From an uncultured Oscillospiraceae bacterium (lineage in GTDB: Bacteria > Bacillota > Clostridia > Oscillospirales > Acutalibacteraceae): a DNA stretch of 23,621 nt. Position numbers and translations under genes: made by a program. The notes below the pieces were generated by a model, which had not been told where the DNA came from, ran no database searches, and saw nothing but the letters and a program-made list of their open reading frames with translations. How positions within the stretch are numbered: position 1 is the stretch's first letter; the number at the start of each line of letters is the position of its first letter. Where the stretch lies: NCBI GenBank assembly GCA_905198295.1, contig CAJKBW010000047.1, forward strand, positions 1 through 23,621, given 5' to 3'. Shown here piece after piece: positions 1 to 5,630 of the stretch.

Positions 1-55
1 CATCCTTCTGGAGCTGGTGAGCGGATTTGAACCGCTGACCTGCTGATTACGAATC
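1..55. repeat. attL: left 55-bp direct repeat containing a displaced tRNA-Thr 3' fragment
   Basis: Identical base for base to 2969-3023; identity stops after 55, where the left copy reads gtaga and the right copy agctg. Positions 9-55 match the tRNA-Thr 3' part (minus strand) from the CCA end to the anticodon arm, and positions 1-8 match sequence downstream of the tRNA. The copy cannot make a tRNA because its 5' half is missing. The crossover point must lie within this identical stretch, probably near the anticodon arm, as in other tRNA-targeted tyrosine recombinases. Confidence 0.93.
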
Positions 56-398
56 GTAGAAGCAGCTTATTCGCACCCGTTGACGCAAAATCACCCGATA
101 GAGCAGGTAGATACCTGAGATACTGTATTGTGATGTGTAGCATAAGGTGGGCCCACCCAGTCACGAAATATCGTGATAAATAGAATCGCACTAAAGAGCG
201 ATAGGAGCAGATAGCTTTCTTGTCCCCTCTCATGGGGGCAGGAGAGCTTTTTTCTTTGTCGGCCAAAAGGACAGTCAGTCGATACGATCAATCAAAGCGC
301 GGGCTACCGCCCTAAAGAATACCACCGAACAGCGGTGCGCGCTGGAACGATTGAGAGGATCAGCAAAAGCCAGAGCGGCCGATCCCGAGGTCGCCGTA
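56..398. other. Non-coding, hairpin-rich segment; candidate replication origin
   Basis: No convincing gene lies here. Visible inverted repeats are CAGGTA/TACCTG (104-117), the palindrome GGTGGGCCCACC (147-158), TCACGA-aata-TCGTGA (161-176), a terminator-like hairpin (213-254) and a three-way-junction-like fold at 296-343. In that fold, outer arms AGCGC/GCGCT enclose the hairpins GGGC-tacc-GCCC and CACCG-aacag-CGGTG. Rolling-circle replicons need a structured double-strand nick site and a single-strand origin, and this is the only long non-coding stretch in the element. The origin role is inference; no nick sequence was recognised. Confidence 0.45.
213..254 (+). terminator. Rho-independent terminator-like hairpin
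   Basis: Arms 213-227 and 234-248 pair over 15 positions (12 Watson-Crick, 3 G-U) around a 6-nt loop, followed by a six-T run at 248-253. All three non-canonical pairs are U-G when read from the plus strand and would be C-A mismatches on the minus strand, so the structure works as a plus-strand RNA. It could stop transcription entering through attL, or read-through around the circular form. Confidence 0.7.
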
Positions 399-746
399 TT
401 AAGCATTGTTGTCTTGCTGTTTCTCGCCGCCTGCTTTCTGCGCTTCCTTTTGGATACGCTTCGAGATTCTCTTTCGGTTGATGGCTCTTCCGATTTCATC
501 TCCAAGTTTTGTTCCCGGAATGTGTGCTAAAATCTCGTCTCTTGGTTTGCTGCGTCCTGTTAGTACATCTAACGATACCTGATACAGATCGGCCAGCATA
601 ATCAGTGTGTCAATGTCCGGTTTTAGTGATCCTGTTTCGTATCGTGAATATGTTCTGCTGGATTTGTTTATATACTCTGCTACGGTTTCTTGCATGTATT
701 TTTCTTTTAGCCGGTATTTCTTTAGATTTTCTCCCAGTGTATTCAT
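399..746 (-). CDS. XRE-family repressor of the element (Cro/CI-type HTH)
   Basis: 115 aa. Residues 5-63 form a helix-turn-helix of the XRE type (YMQETVAEYINKSSRTYSRYETG, with the classic SRYE-G turn after the recognition helix). The C-terminal 45 residues are basic and polar with no recognised domain. The start at 746 is set by a GGAGGTG ribosome site 8-9 nt upstream. It is transcribed away from the small ORF, Rep and recombinase genes, and the intervening region contains a large inverted repeat over the rightward promoter. It is therefore probably the element's repressor, keeping replication and excision genes silent while integrated; this role is inferred from position. A DNA-damage or host-signal response cannot be judged from sequence. 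Confidence 0.85.
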   Translation of the reverse strand: MNTLGENLKKYRLKEKYMQETVAEYINKSSRTYSRYETGSLKPDIDTLIMLADLYQVSLDVLTGRSKPRDEILAHIPGTKLGDEIGRAINRKRISKRIQKEAQKAGGEKQQDNNA

Positions 747-769
747 AACAGGACACCTCCATGCCTGTT

Positions 770-798
770 ATTTTATCCGAGAAATTAGAGCTTTTCAA
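770..798 (-). promoter_or_regulatory. Promoter of the XRE repressor gene
   Basis: On the minus strand TTGAAA (793-798) and TAAAAT (770-775) are separated by exactly 17 nt, a near-consensus sigma-A promoter. It lies 24 bp upstream of the repressor start codon, so the leader is short. Confidence 0.65.
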
Positions 799-845
799 GT
801 TTGACGCGCTTTTTAGGGTCTTTCATGTCTAAAAAATACAGTCAC

Positions 846-891
846 ATTATGTCCTGTAAATCTTGACATTTACCGGACATAATAGTAGGAT
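846..891 (+). promoter_or_regulatory. Rightward promoter with a 16-bp inverted-repeat operator over the -35 box
   Basis: Arms 846-861 and 868-883 (outer ATTATGTCC / GGACATAAT) match at 15 of 16 positions around a 6-nt spacer. The consensus -35 TTGACA sits at 863-868 in the spacer and start of the right arm, and TAGGAT follows after 17 nt (886-891). A protein bound to the repeat would cover the -35 box. The divergent XRE gene is the obvious candidate binder. A related half-site, CGGTAAAT, recurs at 1160-1167 ahead of rep. Confidence 0.72.
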
Positions 892-910
892 AGTATTCGG
901 AGGTGAGAAT

Positions 911-1144
911 ATGAATGACGAATACTTTGACGAGCTCTATATGATTTCTGATCGGCTGCGCAGCATTGTTTTTTTGCGTGACGCTGCTATTGAATATGGC
1001 TTTGGTGTAAATTCCGACTTTTCGTCGGATGATCTGGACAGCGCCCTGTTCTATTTACATAAAGCTGACATTTCGGAAGTGCTCTTGCTTTCCGATCTGG
1101 TCGACCGAATATCGGCTGTTCGGCACCCGTCCCCTAATACTTGA
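911..1144 (+). CDS. Small acidic protein of the element, unknown function
   Basis: 77 aa, unrecognised. The start at 911 is chosen because AGGTGAGA lies just upstream at the right spacing; an ATG further upstream at 863 falls inside the operator and lacks a ribosome site. The protein is rich in Asp and Glu, has no predicted membrane segment or signal peptide, and looks mostly helical (e.g. DELYMISDRLRSIVF). It is the first gene of the rightward transcript, ahead of rep and the recombinase. Possible roles are copy-control partner, antirepressor or excision accessory factor, but nothing in the sequence decides between them. Confidence 0.6.
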   Translation: MNDEYFDELYMISDRLRSIVFLRDAAIEYGFGVNSDFSSDDLDSALFYLHKADISEVLLLSDLVDRISAVRHPSPNT

Positions 1145-1193
1145 CAACATATCATAAATCGGTAAATTTCCGTGAAAGGAGTGAGATGTTTTT

Positions 1194-2048
1194 TTGAAAT
1201 CCCGTTTATCCCCTCTTAGGGTTGCGCCTTTTGAGCGCAATGTTGCTTTTTTGAAAAGCTATGCTGGACAAGCCTACAAGTTGACACGTTGTAATTGTGT
1301 TCGCACGAAAGGTGTTGAGCTTCCGAAGGGCATTTATGTTGAAAAAGGCACGGTCAATGATGAAAAGCTATCCAGCAATATCAGCCGTGCATTGTCTACC
1401 ATTCGGGAGCTTGTTCTATGTAACCCTTTTGACTTGTTTGCTACACTAACGCTCGACAAGACTAAGTTTGACCGGTATCAGCTAAAGGCGTTCAACAAGG
1501 CTCTGTCCCAGTGGATACGAAATTACAACAAGAAGTACGGTACGCATATTCAGTTCTTGCTGATTCCCGAGGCACACAAGGACGGTGCCTGGCATATGCA
1601 TGGCTTTCTTATGGGGCTGCCGTTGGAGCTTCTGGAACCGTTCACCTTGGATATGAAGCTGCCTAACTACATACGGAACAAGCTCATGGAAGGCGAAACG
1701 ATCTACAACTGGCCGGAATATGCTGCTAAGTTTGGCTTTGTGGATATTGAGCCGGTCAGATCGCGTGAACGTGCAGCAAGCTATGTTACGAAGTACATAA
1801 CGAAAGACCTTGCCCGGTCTGTTTCTGAGCTTGGTGCGCATGTTTATTATGCTTCTAAGGGTCTTACCAGAGCTACTCTTCTTAAACGTGGTACGGCCGT
1901 TGTAGAGGACTTGCCCCCGGACTTTGTGAATGATTATTGCCTTGTAAACTGGTTCGACCAGTCTATTCCGCAGAGTGTTCTTGAATCTATGGTTCTTACT
2001 GACAGGGAAAAGGAGATGTTGAGACATGACACTGCAAGCCGCAATTGA
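1194..2048 (+). CDS. HUH-family rolling-circle replication initiator (Rep)
   Basis: 284 aa. The three motifs of HUH endonucleases are present in order: motif I FATLTLD (about 82-88), motif II with the metal-binding histidines in AWHMHGFLMG (H134 and H136), and motif III ASYVTKYITKD with candidate catalytic tyrosines Y197 and Y201. This pattern fits Rep proteins of rolling-circle plasmids and of inoviruses and microviruses, which nick one strand at the origin and stay covalently attached to the 5' end. No helicase domain is present, so a host helicase would be needed. The only in-frame start is TTG at 1194, about 10 nt after AAAGGAGTGAG. An ATG at 1186 reads into a stop after a seven-T run. 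The gene overlaps the recombinase gene by 23 nt, implying coupled expression. Confidence 0.85.
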   Translation: MKSRLSPLRVAPFERNVAFLKSYAGQAYKLTRCNCVRTKGVELPKGIYVEKGTVNDEKLSSNISRALSTIRELVLCNPFDLFATLTLDKTKFDRYQLKAFNKALSQWIRNYNKKYGTHIQFLLIPEAHKDGAWHMHGFLMGLPLELLEPFTLDMKLPNYIRNKLMEGETIYNWPEYAAKFGFVDIEPVRSRERAASYVTKYITKDLARSVSELGAHVYYASKGLTRATLLKRGTAVVEDLPPDFVNDYCLVNWFDQSIPQSVLESMVLTDREKEMLRHDTASRN

Positions 2049-2910
2049 GGATTTTTTGATCGAACAGCACATCCGAGGGAATACAGCTAAGACGGTTCGC
2101 TATTATGCCCTCTGTTTGCGCCTATTTGCCCGATATGCAGGAGAGAGTCTCCCGGTGTCCGAGATCACTCAATCGACCCTTAAAGGCTATTTTATGCACC
2201 TTTCCGGACAAGCCTTGTCCAGTGTCACAGTACAGACGTATTTCCGGGCTGTCAGAGCCTTTTTGACATGGTGTTATTATGAGCACCTTACACCGGACAA
2301 CCTTTCGGAACGGTTTCGGCTACCTAAGGCGCAGCGCAAGACGGTTGATGTTCTGGCAGACAGTGAGCTTCGGCAATTGTTTGGCTGTTTCAATCTTGGC
2401 AGCACCTTGCAGCTCCGTAACTGCTGCATATGCGCCCTTATGGTGGACAGTGGCTTGCGGATGAATGAGGTAGTTACCCTTACTACTGATTGCCTGCACA
2501 TCCCGGAAGGCTATGCCGTTGTGAATGGTAAAGGCAACAAGCAGCGCGTTGTCCCGATCGGATACCAAACTCGGCGCTTGCTGCTGCGGTATCTTGCCCG
2601 ACGCCCAACCCTTGCAGATACCCGATCGGTATTTCTGCAGAGCGATCTTTCCCCGGTGACGGATGACACGCTGCGCATGCTGTTCCGACGGCTGAAAGAC
2701 AAGTCCGGTATTCCTCGGCTGCGTGCTCACTTGCTGCGCCATACCTTTGCTACCCGGTACTTGGAGAATGGCGGTGATCTGTATTCCTTGCAGCAGATAC
2801 TTGGTCATACCTCACTGGAAATGGTCAGGAGATATGTCCATTTTACACCCGGGAAAATGCAATCTACCTACGCCAAATACAGCCCGATGGACTGCCTTAA
2901 GGCAAGATGA
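2026..2910 (+). CDS. Tyrosine recombinase/integrase (XerC/D-like)
   Basis: 294 aa, the usual length of a small Xer-like recombinase. An N-terminal SAM-like core-binding domain (about 1-90) is followed by a catalytic domain with all expected residues: R145 (DSGLRMNEV), the beta-hairpin lysine K169 in GKGNK, H235 and R238 (AHLLRHTFATRY), H261 (LGHTSLEM) and the nucleophile Y270. The start at 2026 has AAGGAGA upstream and overlaps the end of rep. The gene ends 59 bp before the right repeat, so it is the presumed enzyme for integration into, and excision from, the tRNA-Thr gene. No separate excisionase was recognised; the small acidic protein is one possibility. Confidence 0.93.
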   Translation: MTLQAAIEDFLIEQHIRGNTAKTVRYYALCLRLFARYAGESLPVSEITQSTLKGYFMHLSGQALSSVTVQTYFRAVRAFLTWCYYEHLTPDNLSERFRLPKAQRKTVDVLADSELRQLFGCFNLGSTLQLRNCCICALMVDSGLRMNEVVTLTTDCLHIPEGYAVVNGKGNKQRVVPIGYQTRRLLLRYLARRPTLADTRSVFLQSDLSPVTDDTLRMLFRRLKDKSGIPRLRAHLLRHTFATRYLENGGDLYSLQQILGHTSLEMVRRYVHFTPGKMQSTYAKYSPMDCLKAR

Positions 2911-2912
2911 AG

Positions 2913-2957
2913 AAAAGCGCCGTAAAGCCTTGCTTGACAAGGCTTACGACGCTTTTT
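2913..2957 (+). terminator. Terminator of the rep-recombinase operon
   Basis: A long hairpin with arms approximately GCGCCGTAAAGCCTTG and CAAGGCTTACGACGC (one bulged A, one G-T pair) around the short loop cttga, followed by six Ts. It begins 3 nt after the recombinase stop codon. Confidence 0.85.
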
Positions 2958-2968
2958 TGATGGTTCCC

Positions 2969-3023
2969 CATCCTTCTGGAGCTGGTGAGCGGATTTGAAC
3001 CGCTGACCTGCTGATTACGAATC
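2969..3023. repeat. attR: right 55-bp direct repeat within the intact tRNA-Thr
   Basis: Exact copy of 1-55. Here it joins tRNA 5' sequence at 3024, giving a complete tRNA gene, so the element brought a replacement 3' portion when it integrated. Confidence 0.93.
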
Positions 3024-3052
3024 AGCTGCTCTACCGACTGAGCCACACCAGC
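2977..3052 (-). tRNA. tRNA-Thr (anticodon CGT)
   Basis: 76 nt including an encoded CCA. The acceptor stem GCTGGTG/CACCAGC is perfect, the D-arm reads GGCTCAGTCGGTAGAGC, and the T-arm carries GGTTCAAATCC. The 17-nt anticodon arm has stem GCTGA/TCAGC and loop TTCGTAA, so anticodon CGT decodes ACG. It is the integration target of the element to its left and is restored intact by the integration. Confidence 0.95.
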
Positions 3053-3060
3053 GAGTAAAA

Positions 3061-3114
3061 TGAGCACGGTAGGCGATGCGGTAGAACAATCCTACACAAC
3101 TAAGCCACACCGGT
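3061..3114 (-). pseudogene. tRNA-like relic A (5' half only)
   Basis: Read on the minus strand it begins CCGGTGTGGCTTAGTTGTG, closely matching the 5' end and D-arm of the adjacent tRNA-Thr, but there is no T-arm or matching 3' acceptor strand. It shares the terminal motif TGAGCACG (plus strand) and overall layout with relic B 62 bp away. Probably a decayed tandem tRNA copy or a scar of an earlier integration; this is inference. Confidence 0.45.
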
Positions 3115-3122
3115 CAACACAG

Positions 3123-3175
3123 TGAGCACGACAGACGAAGCGGCAGAGGACTCTGCACAGCTGCGCCATGCCGGC
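3123..3175 (-). pseudogene. tRNA-like relic B (5' half only)
   Basis: On the minus strand it begins GCCGGCATGGCGCAGCTGTG, again like a tRNA 5' end and D-arm, then a perfect inverted repeat GCAGAG-tc-CTCTGC. The stem GCAG/CTGC corresponds to GTAG/CTAC in relic A, a paired change that keeps base pairing. No anticodon or T-arm consistent with a working tRNA is visible. Confidence 0.42.
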
Positions 3176-3586
3176 AAATCAGACGTCCCGCGAACAAAAC
3201 CGAACAAATCTCATCCAATCGTGCCGCGGTTTATCGCAATCCGTATTATAACAATATTGCCGGGTTTCGTCAAGGCTTTTCCCACACAAATTTCCGACCC
3301 GGTCTTCTCTCCCACTCCGACAGTCTGCAAGACTGCCGCTGCATACCCCTGTCTACTCACGGACAGCCATCGCGATTTGCGCATATTTGAGCAAACAGTA
3401 GTGTGCTAAATCGCCTAAAATCAACCGATTTCGTCTTTATTCAACCGGTTTGAGAATTATGCTCACAAACAGTGAGAATATCTTTCAAATCGCGAGTAGC
3501 CCCCACAAGAAATGGTATACTAATAATACCTGACAACCGGTCAGTCATGCATGTTGCGCACTAGAAATGACGAGGGATGAGCACAT
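3176..3586. promoter_or_regulatory. Intergenic region with operator-like repeats and the promoter of the XRE gene at 3587
   Basis: No gene was supported here. TCAACCGATT (3421-3430) and TCAACCGGTT (3441-3450) are direct repeats exactly 20 bp apart, and ACAACCGGTC recurs at 3534. The inverted repeat CTCAC-aaaca-GTGAG occupies 3462-3476. An extended -10, TGGTATACT, lies at 3513-3521, and TGAC-aaccg-GTCA sits just downstream at 3531-3543 near the expected transcription start. The layout suggests an autoregulated promoter for the following regulator. The first 200 bp hold nothing recognisable. Confidence 0.5.
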
Positions 3587-4012
3587 ATGAGCAGAAGAGC
3601 GAAACAACCACTGGCCTTTGCCGAAAGGCTACGCGTACTGCGCGGCAACAGCGGTATGACCCAATGGCAGATCGCCCAGGCACTGAATATCAGCCGGTCA
3701 GCCTATGCCTATTACGAAACAGGTGCTACCCGGCCGGATTTTGACACTCTGACCCGGCTGGCTCAGATTTTCCGGGTTTCCACCGATTATCTGCTGGGCG
3801 TGGAGGAAACCGTGCAGCCGGTTCTCACCATGAACAGCGTGCGGCCGCGCTACGCCAGCGGATCGGACGGCGCCGAATCACTGGCGATGCTCAGCGAGGA
3901 TGAGCAATCTTTCCTGATTCTTTACCGGCAGATGGATACGGTCCAGAAGGACAAGATGCTGGATTTTGCCATGAATCAGGTGGCGGCGCGCTACGGCGAA
4001 ACAGAAACCTGA
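3587..4012 (+). CDS. XRE-family transcriptional regulator
   Basis: 141 aa. Residues about 10-66 form an XRE helix-turn-helix (MTQWQIAQALNISRSAYAYY then ETGATRPDFDTLTRLAQIF) with the STDYLLG ending common in Firmicute Cro/CI-type proteins. The C-terminal part contains LSEDEQSFLILYRQMD, a helical segment seen in many clostridial regulators of this type and probably used for oligomerisation. The start at 3587 follows GAGGGATGAG. It lies outside the integrated element and is followed by its own terminator, so it is a single-gene unit. Targets are unknown; autoregulation is likely from the repeats upstream. Confidence 0.88.
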   Translation: MSRRAKQPLAFAERLRVLRGNSGMTQWQIAQALNISRSAYAYYETGATRPDFDTLTRLAQIFRVSTDYLLGVEETVQPVLTMNSVRPRYASGSDGAESLAMLSEDEQSFLILYRQMDTVQKDKMLDFAMNQVAARYGETET

Positions 4013-4026
4013 TCGGGAATTATCGG

Positions 4027-4066
4027 CAGGACGGCGGAAAGCAATGCTTCCCGCCGTCCTGTTTTT
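4027..4066 (+). terminator. Terminator after the XRE gene
   Basis: Perfect stem AGGACGGCGG/CCGCCGTCCT (4028-4037 with 4051-4060), an inner AAGC/GCTT pair and a five-T run. It sits between convergent genes; the T-run favours plus-strand transcription. Confidence 0.88.
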
Positions 4067-4067
4067 C

Positions 4068-4607
4068 TCATTCCGGCTTGGCCGACTTTTTGCGCGCGCG
4101 GTCACTGTCTGAAAACAGCGCCGCACCCGAAAGGTCAAAGTGAGACTTTTCCCCTTCTTTGGCACGCCGTTCCTCATCTGCCTTATCGGCCGCACGGCCG
4201 AACAGCCAGCCGCCAAACATGAAAGGCAGCGCCAGAGTCATGCTGAGATGACGGTAAAGCAGACGCCACAGCGTGATGCCGACGGTGCGGCCGTAGCTGT
4301 CAATCTGCTCAGGCATCACCCGGTAAATATCCAGTCCCACCACCACCAGCATCACGGCTGAAACCGCCGCAATGATCACGCTGATGAAGCGAAATCGTTT
4401 AAACACAACAAACAGCACCGCCGCCGCAATCATCAGTACTACCGCGATAATCATCGGCACAATATTGTATATCTTATCTGGCTGTTCCAGCGCGACGGCA
4501 TTGCTGTTGTTTATCGAAAGGCCGATTACAATGCCCACGTGCATCAGCACACCAAAGGCAATAAATATCCACATAAACACCTGACAGGCGACCGAACATC
4601 TGCGCAT
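4068..4607 (-). CDS. Four-helix membrane protein, unknown function
   Basis: About 179 aa. Four hydrophobic segments are visible: near the N terminus (VFMWIFIAFGVLMHVGIVIG), a second around IVPMIIAVVLMIAAAVLFVV, a third around FISVIIAAVSAVMLVVVGLD and a fourth around LSMTLALPFMFGGWLFG, then a charged, lysine/arginine-rich cytoplasmic tail. The start is placed at 4607 and not the upstream ATG at 4625, because the ribosome site GGGGAGGA lies inside the first codons of the longer frame and is 9 nt from the 4607 ATG. No family was recognised. It is convergent with the XRE gene and divergent from the two-component operon. Confidence 0.75.
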   Translation of the reverse strand: MRRCSVACQVFMWIFIAFGVLMHVGIVIGLSINNSNAVALEQPDKIYNIVPMIIAVVLMIAAAVLFVVFKRFRFISVIIAAVSAVMLVVVGLDIYRVMPEQIDSYGRTVGITLWRLLYRHLSMTLALPFMFGGWLFGRAADKADEERRAKEGEKSHFDLSGAALFSDSDRARKKSAKPE

Positions 4608-4891
4608 CGGCAGGTTCCTCCCCATGATTGAATTCCGCTGTCAACACCGGACAGCCGTTACTTTTCAGCATACCATATCCTGCGGAATTTTCAACCTCTT
4701 TTTCGGGATTTCTCCCCGAAAAAAATAGGCAATCCCCGCGGAAACTTTTAAAGACTGTTCATACACCGGCGCAAAAATCTGGTATCATAGAATTAAAAAG
4801 GCGGCACAGCCCGCTTCGCGGACGGCACCGGGCGTGAGAGCCCGACCCGGGATCCTTCTGGATTTGCGGGGAGAAAGGAAGGAGCACAAAC
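4608..4891. promoter_or_regulatory. Divergent intergenic region with inverted repeat and two-component operon promoter
   Basis: TTTTTCGGG (4699-4707) and CCCGAAAAA (4715-4723) form a perfect 9-bp inverted repeat. It is not a terminator, because the T-run precedes the stem on both strands, so a protein-binding site is more likely. An extended -10, TGGTATCAT, lies at 4780-4788 for the response-regulator operon. The following 90-nt leader is GC-rich, with small hairpins such as GGGC-gtgaga-GCCC, but matches no riboswitch I recognise. Confidence 0.5.
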
Positions 4892-5599
4892 ATGACCGGA
4901 AATAAAATCATGGTGGTCGATGATGACAGCAACATTTGTGAGCTGCTGCGGCTGTATCTCGAAAAGGAAGGCTTCGACGCGGTGATCGCGCCAAACGGCA
5001 TGAAGGCTCTGGAGATGTTCGACAACGAAAAGCCGGATTTGATACTGCTGGATGTGATGATGCCGCAGCTCGACGGCTGGCAGGTATGCCGGGAAATCCG
5101 CAAGAAATCCCCGTGCCCGATCATTATGCTCACCGCCAAGGGCGAGGTTTTTGACAAGGTGCTGGGGCTGGAGCTCGGCGCGGACGATTATGTCGTCAAG
5201 CCGTTCGAGGCCAAGGAAGTGATTGCGCGGGTCAAGGCGGTGCTGCGGCGCTGCGGTGCACAGGAACAGAAAAAGGCCAAGGAAGTCCAGTACGACAACC
5301 TATACATCAATATGGAAAACTACGAGCTGCGGGTGCGCGGCAAGCAGATCGACACCCCGCCCAAGGAGATGGAGCTGATTTACCATCTTGCGAGCAATCC
5401 AAACCGGGTGTATACCCGCGACCAGCTACTCGACGAGGTGTGGGGCTTTGAATATTACGGCGACAGCCGCACGGTTGACGTACACATTAAGCGTCTGCGG
5501 GAGAAGCTGGATGGCGTATCGGACCAGTGGAACCTCAAAACCGTCTGGGGCGTAGGCTACAAATTCGAGGTCAAGGACCCGGAAAATGCCGGGCAGTAA
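4892..5599 (+). CDS. OmpR/PhoB-family response regulator
   Basis: 235 aa, standard for this family. The receiver domain (about 4-118) has the acidic pocket D10-D12, phospho-acceptor D54 (LILLDVMMP), the conserved TAK segment and the KPF lysine. The C-terminal winged-helix domain (about 135-230) contains TRDQLLDEVWG, RTVDVHIKRLREKL and WGVGYKF. It is expected to be phosphorylated by the kinase encoded 31 bp downstream and then bind direct repeats at target promoters. The start at 4892 follows AAGGAGC. The HtrA-type protease gene just after the kinase gene is a plausible target, but its regulon cannot be read from the sequence. Confidence 0.95.
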   Translation: MTGNKIMVVDDDSNICELLRLYLEKEGFDAVIAPNGMKALEMFDNEKPDLILLDVMMPQLDGWQVCREIRKKSPCPIIMLTAKGEVFDKVLGLELGADDYVVKPFEAKEVIARVKAVLRRCGAQEQKKAKEVQYDNLYINMENYELRVRGKQIDTPPKEMELIYHLASNPNRVYTRDQLLDEVWGFEYYGDSRTVDVHIKRLREKLDGVSDQWNLKTVWGVGYKFEVKDPENAGQ

Positions 5600-5630
5600 T
5601 TCCCGGATTCACCTTTAACGGAAAAGCGGG

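Larger units (their letters stand above)
1..3023. mobile_element. Minimal tRNA-Thr-integrated element with HUH Rep and tyrosine recombinase (about 2.97 kb)
   Basis: Seen directly: a perfect 55-bp repeat at 1-55 and 2969-3023 encloses an XRE regulator, a small ORF, an HUH endonuclease and a tyrosine recombinase. The repeat carries the 3' part of a tRNA-Thr gene that is complete only at the right end, the usual signature of site-specific integration into a tRNA gene. The spacing predicts a 2,968-bp excised circle. The recombinase gene lies next to the intact tRNA, the common arrangement for such elements. No capsid, conjugation or cargo gene is visible, so it resembles an integrative rolling-circle plasmid or a phage satellite more than a complete phage. 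Its base composition looks more AT-rich than the flanking chromosome. The left flank is outside the window, so the repeat could extend further left. Confidence 0.88.

Noticed and set aside
91..291. 66-codon minus-strand frame near the left repeat
   Set aside because: It overlaps several hairpins and the terminator, and has no ribosome site; a structured non-coding segment explains it better.
1..3052. CRISPR array or filamentous prophage
   Set aside because: There are no regularly spaced repeats, and no coat, assembly (Zot-like) or secretin gene; only Rep and recombinase are phage- or plasmid-like.
3122..3409. 95-codon plus-strand frame beyond the tRNA
   Set aside because: It starts inside a tRNA-like relic, lacks a ribosome site and has no protein-like features.
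4699..4723. Hairpin TTTTTCGGG/CCCGAAAAA as a terminator
   Set aside because: The T-run precedes the stem on both strands, so it cannot act as a standard rho-independent terminator; kept only as a possible binding site.
4800..4890. Riboswitch in the leader of the response-regulator operon
   Set aside because: GC-rich small hairpins are present but match no riboswitch core I recognise, and a two-component operon is not a typical target.
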